Positions 6,854 to 9,721 of a stretch of 9,721 bases of DNA are shown one piece after another. The stretch's first letter is position 1. Each line of letters starts with the position of its first letter. The notes beneath the pieces were generated by a model, which made no database searches, was not told where the DNA came from, and worked only from the letters and a program-made list of their open reading frames with translations. The position numbers and the translations under genes were made by a program. Source of the DNA: Clostridia bacterium. Its GTDB lineage: Bacteria; Bacillota; Dehalobacteriia; UBA4068. The stretch covers positions 1 to 9,721 of the forward strand of contig JAAYYR010000244.1 of the NCBI GenBank assembly GCA_012515255.1, in the 5' to 3' direction.

Positions 6854-6861
6854 AGCCAAGA

Positions 6862-7458
6862 ATGGTTTGGCTAACCTGGGTTGTAATTATCATCCTCAGC
6901 TATCTGCTGGGCGCTTTTCCCTCCGCCTATATTCTGGTCAAACTGAAAAATAATATTGATATCCGCCATTTTGGCTCCGGCAATGTCGGCACGACCAATA
7001 CGGCGAGAGTCGCCGGCACCGGCATGGGCTTAGCCGTATTTATCGCCGACGCCGCCAAGGGAGCGATCCCCACCTTAGTCGGCCTGCAATATTCGGAGTG
7101 GCTGGCGGCCGCCGCCGGGATGGCGGCCTTTATCGGCCATTTATGGCCGATCTGGCTTAGCTTTCAAGGCGGCAAGGGCGTGGCCACCGGTTTTGGCGTC
7201 GGCGTGATCCTGGCGCCCTGGCTGGCGCTGATCAGTCTCATAACCTGGCTGATTATCTCCATCACTACCGGCTATGTTTCGCTCGGCTCCTGCGTCGGCA
7301 CTGTATTGCTGGCGCTGCAGATGATGATCGCCGGCCAGCCCTTGCCCTATATCCTGGCCGTCACGCTTATGGCCGCCCTTGTCTGCTGGCGCCACCGCAG
7401 CAATTTCCAAAGTATCCGCGACGGCACGGAAAGAAAAAGCTTCCGCCGGGGCAAATAA
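6862..7458 (+). CDS. plsY: Acyl-phosphate:glycerol-3-phosphate acyltransferase PlsY (198 aa)
   Basis: PlsY transfers an acyl chain from acyl-phosphate to the sn-1 position of glycerol 3-phosphate, the first acylation in phospholipid synthesis, at the inner face of the membrane. The three family motifs are present: HFGSGNVGTTNTARVAG (36-52), FQGGKGVAT (101-109) and the C-terminal HRSNFQSIRDGTE (178-190). Hydrophobic segments at about 3-25, 54-72, 80-100, 110-135, 138-158 and 160-176 agree with the five- to seven-helix topology of the family, and the length is usual. The gene follows der by 22 bp and precedes gpsA, whose product makes its substrate. The C-terminus ends in a basic KSFRRGK tail, as is common. 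Confidence 0.97.
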   Translation: MVWLTWVVIIILSYLLGAFPSAYILVKLKNNIDIRHFGSGNVGTTNTARVAGTGMGLAVFIADAAKGAIPTLVGLQYSEWLAAAAGMAAFIGHLWPIWLSFQGGKGVATGFGVGVILAPWLALISLITWLIISITTGYVSLGSCVGTVLLALQMMIAGQPLPYILAVTLMAALVCWRHRSNFQSIRDGTERKSFRRGK

Positions 7459-7472
7459 ACGCCAGCCTCAAT

Positions 7473-7492
7473 GTCAAGGGCTTTTACTTGAC
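7473..7492 (+). repeat. Small inverted repeat between plsY and gpsA
   Basis: GTCAAG (7473-7478) and CTTGAC (7487-7492) form a perfect 6-bp inverted repeat with an 8-nt spacer in the 84-bp gap between the two genes. No U-tract follows. A TTGACG at 7488-7493 has no convincing -10 partner, so an internal promoter is not supported. It could be an RNA stem affecting message processing, or chance. Confidence 0.35.
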
Positions 7493-7542
7493 GCTATACA
7501 AAATAAACATCATCCATAAAGCCTGGACAGGGAGACAAGTTT

Positions 7543-8529
7543 ATGCGAATCACGATTTACGGCGCGGGCAGTTGGGGTACGGCTCTTGCCTGCCTGCTGC
7601 AGCAAAACAGACACCAAATCAGCATATGGAGCCGCAAACCGGAGCATGTGCGGCAATTGCGGCAGAGCCGGGAGAATCTGACCTATCTTCCCGGCATTCC
7701 CCTGCCGGAGACGATCACCATCAGCAGCGGCTATGACCTGGCCGCGGCGGCTGATTTGGTGATTTTCGCCATCCCCGCCTCTGCTGTGGGACAAGTGGCC
7801 CAAGCCGCCGCCCCTTATATCCCGCGGGACGCGATCCTGATCAATGTAGCCAAGGGCTTCGCCCCTGATAATCAGCAGCGGCTATCGCAATTAATCAGCG
7901 CCATCCTGCCCGGCCGCCCTGTGCTCACGCTTTCCGGTCCCAGCCATGCCGAGGAAGCGGTGCGCGGCTTGCCGACGACAGTGGTGATAGCGGGCCCGGA
8001 TTTGAGCCTGTTGCAAAAGACACAAGACGTCTTGATGGGCGAGAGCTTCCGCGTTTATCCCAATACGGATCAAATTGGCGTCGAAGTGGGCGGCGCGGTC
8101 AAAAATGTGATCGGCATCGGCGCCGGAGTGCTCGACGGGCTGCAAATGGGCGATAATGCCAAGGCGGCGCTGATCACGCGCGGCCTGGCTGAGATCAAAC
8201 GCCTGGGCGTTGCTATGGGCGCTCGCCCGGCCACATTTTCCGGGCTGACCGGCATGGGCGATCTTATCGTTACCTGCACCTCCATGCATAGCCGCAATTT
8301 CCGCGCCGGCCGCGAGATCGGCCAGGGCAAAATGCTCTCCCAGGTGCTGGGCGGCACCGTAATGGTGGTCGAGGGCGTTTATGCGGCGCAGGCCACATAT
8401 CTGCTGGCGCAAAAGCATGGCGTGGAAATGCCGATTACCGAGCAAATTTATAAAATGCTGTATCAAAACCGTTCGCCTCAAGAGGCCATGCGGGAATTAA
8501 TGAATCGCGCCAAAACGAGCGAAGAATAG
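7543..8529 (+). CDS. gpsA: Glycerol-3-phosphate dehydrogenase [NAD(P)+]
   Basis: GpsA reduces dihydroxyacetone phosphate to sn-glycerol 3-phosphate in the cytoplasm, supplying the backbone for phospholipids and the substrate of PlsY. The N-terminal Rossmann fold has GAGSWGTALA (7-16). Conserved residues include K104 in NVAKG, SGPSHAEE (131-138), the catalytic K187 in EVGGAVKNVIGIGAG, GLTGMGDL (234-241), and substrate-binding SRN (250-252). The 328-residue length is normal. The His in SGPSHAEE, where many bacteria have Phe, is as I recall a common variant in Clostridia-type enzymes. GGGAG at 7530-7534 lies eight bases before the ATG. It is the last gene of the operon. In many endospore formers spoIVA follows gpsA; here a hairpin and a transporter unit follow instead. 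Confidence 0.97.
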   Translation: MRITIYGAGSWGTALACLLQQNRHQISIWSRKPEHVRQLRQSRENLTYLPGIPLPETITISSGYDLAAAADLVIFAIPASAVGQVAQAAAPYIPRDAILINVAKGFAPDNQQRLSQLISAILPGRPVLTLSGPSHAEEAVRGLPTTVVIAGPDLSLLQKTQDVLMGESFRVYPNTDQIGVEVGGAVKNVIGIGAGVLDGLQMGDNAKAALITRGLAEIKRLGVAMGARPATFSGLTGMGDLIVTCTSMHSRNFRAGREIGQGKMLSQVLGGTVMVVEGVYAAQATYLLAQKHGVEMPITEQIYKMLYQNRSPQEAMRELMNRAKTSEE

Positions 8530-8534
8530 CTGCC

Positions 8535-8574
8535 AATGGGGGTGATAAAAGCAATATTGCTTTATCCCCCCATT
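8535..8574 (+). repeat. Long imperfect hairpin after gpsA, without a U-tract
   Basis: AATGGGGG (8535-8542) pairs with CCCCCATT (8567-8574), continuing through GATAAA with TTTATC and GCAA with TTGC, interrupted only by two single-base bulges on the left arm (T8543 and one A). The stem begins five bases after the gpsA stop. It is followed by AAAATT, not by a run of T, so it is not a textbook intrinsic terminator. It probably ends the operon or protects its 3' end. Confidence 0.6.
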
Positions 8575-8612
8575 AAAATTAAGGTCGCTGAAAAATATCA
8601 GTATTTGGCAAG

Positions 8613-8634
8613 AACAATTATGTTTTTAATTGTT
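8613..8634. promoter_or_regulatory. Palindrome overlapping the -35 of the permease promoter (candidate operator)
   Basis: AACAATTA (8613-8620) and TAATTGTT (8627-8634) form a perfect 8-bp inverted repeat with a 6-bp spacer. The right half overlaps the first two bases of the TTTACA -35 box. That size, symmetry and position fit a dimeric repressor site. The AT-rich sequence makes chance symmetry possible. The regulator is unknown. Confidence 0.4.
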
Positions 8635-8662
8635 TACATTTATCGTGCATACGTTATATAAT
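8633..8662 (+). promoter_or_regulatory. Sigma-A-type promoter for the oligopeptide permease unit
   Basis: TTTACA (8633-8638) and a perfect TATAAT (8657-8662) are separated by 18 bp. Transcription would begin near 8669, giving a leader of about 115 nt before ATG 8784. Confidence 0.75.
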
Positions 8663-8669
8663 TATCAGT

Positions 8670-8689
8670 GAAACTTTGGCGAAACTTTG
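8670..8689 (+). repeat. Tandem 9-bp repeat with 11-bp period at the start of the opp leader
   Basis: GAAACTTTG occurs at 8670-8678 and again at 8681-8689, one helical turn apart, just after the predicted transcription start. In RNA, TGGC (8677-8680) can pair with GCCA (8689-8692) as a small hairpin. The repeat could be a regulator site or part of the leader structure. Confidence 0.45.
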
Positions 8690-8724
8690 CCATAAATGCC
8701 GGATATTTATATTTTACATATATT

Positions 8725-8766
8725 AACCCGCACGGCTATCTTATTTGAATCTGCCGCCTGCGGGTT
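8725..8766 (+). promoter_or_regulatory. Stable leader hairpin just upstream of the permease ribosome binding site
   Basis: AACCCGCA (8725-8732) pairs perfectly with TGCGGGTT (8759-8766), and the stem continues with CGGC (8733-8736) and GCCG (8753-8756) past a 2-nt CC bulge, leaving a 16-nt AT-rich loop. No U-tract follows; the Shine-Dalgarno sequence begins six bases later. It does not match a riboswitch class that I recognise. Confidence 0.55.
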
Positions 8767-8771
8767 ATGCC

Positions 8772-8777
8772 AAGGAG
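8772..8777 (+). promoter_or_regulatory. Ribosome binding site deciding the permease start
   Basis: AAGGAG lies six bases before ATG 8784. An in-frame TTG at 8745 lies within the loop of the leader hairpin and has no ribosome binding site, so it is rejected. The site overlaps GCCAAGG (8769-8775), which can pair with CTTTGGC (8674-8680) near the 5' end of the leader, with one G-U pair. Confidence 0.85.
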
Positions 8778-8783
8778 ACGCCT

Positions 8784-9695
8784 ATGTGGAAATATTTTGT
8801 TAAACGCGTGGGGCTGGCTGTTATCACGGTGTTTATCATCTGCGCCATCACTTTTTTTACGATGAACGCCATTCCCGGCGGGCCTTTCGATTCGGAAAAA
8901 GCCCCCACAAAAGAGGTGCAGCGGGTGCTGGAGGCGCGCTACCATCTCGACCAGCCGGTATGGAAGCAATTTTTTATTTATATGAACAATGCTTTGCATG
9001 GTGATTTTGGCATTTCGCTCAAAAGCGGCCGCGCCATCTCCTCCATGATCAGCAGCAGCCTGTCTATATCCGCCAAACTGGGCGGTATAGCAATGGTTGT
9101 CGCCCTTATTCCCGGGATCATCCTCGGAGCCATTGCCGCGCTGATGCGCAACCGATGGCCAGACAGGGTGATCATCTTTTTTACTACCCTGTTCGTGGCT
9201 GTGCCAAGCTTTATCCTTGGTACGATACTACTGCTGGTTTTCTGCCTTAAACTGGGCTGGCTGCCGGTATGGAGCATGACCGACCCGCATTATATCCTGC
9301 CTGTGATCGCGTTGGCCCTTTACCCCATGAGCTATATCACCCGCCTGACCAAAACATCCATGCTCGATGTGCTGGGGCAGGATTATATCCGTACCGCCCG
9401 CAGCAAAGGCGTGGCGGAATTGAAAGTTATTTTTAAGCATGCGCTGCGAAATGCGCTGATACCAGTGATTACATATGTCGGCCCGATGACAGCCTATGTC
9501 ATCACAGGCTCTATGGTGGTGGAGACCATTTTCACCATCGGGGGCCTTGGCTCAAAATTCGTCACCGGCATCACGAACCGCGACTACCCGGTGATTATGG
9601 CCACAACGATTTGTCTGGCCGTGCTCATGGTGGCCGCCAATCTGATCTGCGATCTGATCTATAAAGTGGTCGATCCGCGCATCAAGTTTGAATAA
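8784..9695 (+). CDS. OppB/DppB-type ABC transporter permease (303 aa)
   Basis: This is one of the two membrane subunits of a peptide- or nickel-type ABC importer. The N-terminus MWKYFVKRVGLAVITVF with a first helix at 9-30, the PGGPF motif (31-35), and the periplasmic-side YHLDQPVWKQF and GDFGISL segments are typical of OppB. Further helices lie at about 98-120, 128-154, 170-186, 228-248 and 272-293. The cytoplasmic coupling loop (EAA motif) is at 200-228 with DYIRTARSKG and ALRNALIP. The end DLIYKVVDPRIKFE is characteristic. Substrate cannot be told from the permease; oligopeptide, dipeptide, nickel and other solutes are possible. It is first in its unit, with its own promoter and structured leader, and a second gene starts 13 bp after its stop. 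Confidence 0.95.
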   Translation: MWKYFVKRVGLAVITVFIICAITFFTMNAIPGGPFDSEKAPTKEVQRVLEARYHLDQPVWKQFFIYMNNALHGDFGISLKSGRAISSMISSSLSISAKLGGIAMVVALIPGIILGAIAALMRNRWPDRVIIFFTTLFVAVPSFILGTILLLVFCLKLGWLPVWSMTDPHYILPVIALALYPMSYITRLTKTSMLDVLGQDYIRTARSKGVAELKVIFKHALRNALIPVITYVGPMTAYVITGSMVVETIFTIGGLGSKFVTGITNRDYPVIMATTICLAVLMVAANLICDLIYKVVDPRIKFE

Positions 9696-9708
9696 CCGGG
9701 GGGACGAA

Positions 9709-9721
9709 ATGGACGAAAAAA
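9709..9721 (+). CDS. Start of next gene, probably the OppC/DppC-type permease (3' cut by window)
   Basis: ATG 9709 begins MDEK and runs off the window. A G-rich site (GGGGGGA, 9698-9704) lies just upstream at good spacing. Opp/dpp operons usually have the C-type permease directly after the B-type one, and those often begin with short charged residues. The identity is inferred from position only. Confidence 0.55.

Noticed and set aside
6742..6861. Upstream start for plsY inside der
   Set aside because: It would add 40 residues that no PlsY has, and AGGAGG points to ATG 6862.
7488..7520. TTGACG as an internal gpsA promoter
   Set aside because: No acceptable -10 hexamer lies 16-18 bp downstream; the short spacer fits a continuous operon.
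7891..8481. Minus-strand open frame of 196 codons inside gpsA
   Set aside because: It is antisense to a fully conserved gpsA and its translation (His-, Ala- and Arg-rich) has no recognisable pattern.
1..9721. CRISPR array, prophage, transposon, toxin-antitoxin pair or defence island
   Set aside because: No repeat-spacer pattern, integrase, transposase, terminal inverted repeats or small overlapping gene pairs were seen. The DUF2726 gene alone does not justify calling a defence system.

Overview
The window looks like a chromosomal housekeeping segment of a Bacillota (Firmicutes) bacterium with moderately high GC. Strong GGAGG-type ribosome binding sites, sigma-A-like promoters, and the gene order DUF512 radical SAM protein - der - plsY - gpsA point to Clostridia or Negativicutes. 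The species cannot be fixed from the sequence. All genes share a similar GC-rich codon style. There are no rRNA or tRNA genes, CRISPR arrays, insertion sequences or phage genes that I can see.

Layout. (1) 2-1117, plus strand: the 3' part of an NADPH-dependent glutamate synthase small-subunit-like / NfnB-type flavoprotein, closed by a strong hairpin (1140-1173) that works in both directions. (2) 1195-2724, minus strand: an unrecognised 509-residue lipoprotein converging on that terminator. (3) 2725-2909: a divergent intergenic region with a very good promoter (2830-2858) for the next plus-strand unit. (4) 2910-4064: a two-gene unit of a membrane-anchored DUF2726 protein and an unrecognised polytopic membrane protein. 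(5) 4142-8529: a tight plus-strand operon of a PDZ/radical SAM DUF512 protein, the ribosome-assembly GTPase Der, the acyl-phosphate glycerol-3-phosphate acyltransferase PlsY, and glycerol-3-phosphate dehydrogenase GpsA. (6) 8530-8783: a structured, AT-rich regulatory region. (7) 8784-9695: an OppB/DppB-type ABC transporter permease, followed by the first four codons of the next gene (9709 to the window end).

Functional logic. GpsA makes sn-glycerol 3-phosphate and PlsY acylates it, so the last two genes of the operon are consecutive steps of phospholipid synthesis, co-transcribed with the 50S assembly factor Der. The oligopeptide/dipeptide permease begins a separate transcription unit with its own promoter and leader.

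No clearly new system is visible. The items most worth following are the membrane-tethered DUF2726 gene with its membrane partner, the terminator-like hairpin between promoter and ribosome binding site of the DUF512-der operon, and the opp leader, which combines a palindrome on the -35 box, tandem repeats and possible sequestration of the ribosome binding site. Five starts were placed downstream of the longest possible reading frame because a Shine-Dalgarno sequence demands it (2910, 3495, 4142, 6862, 8784).
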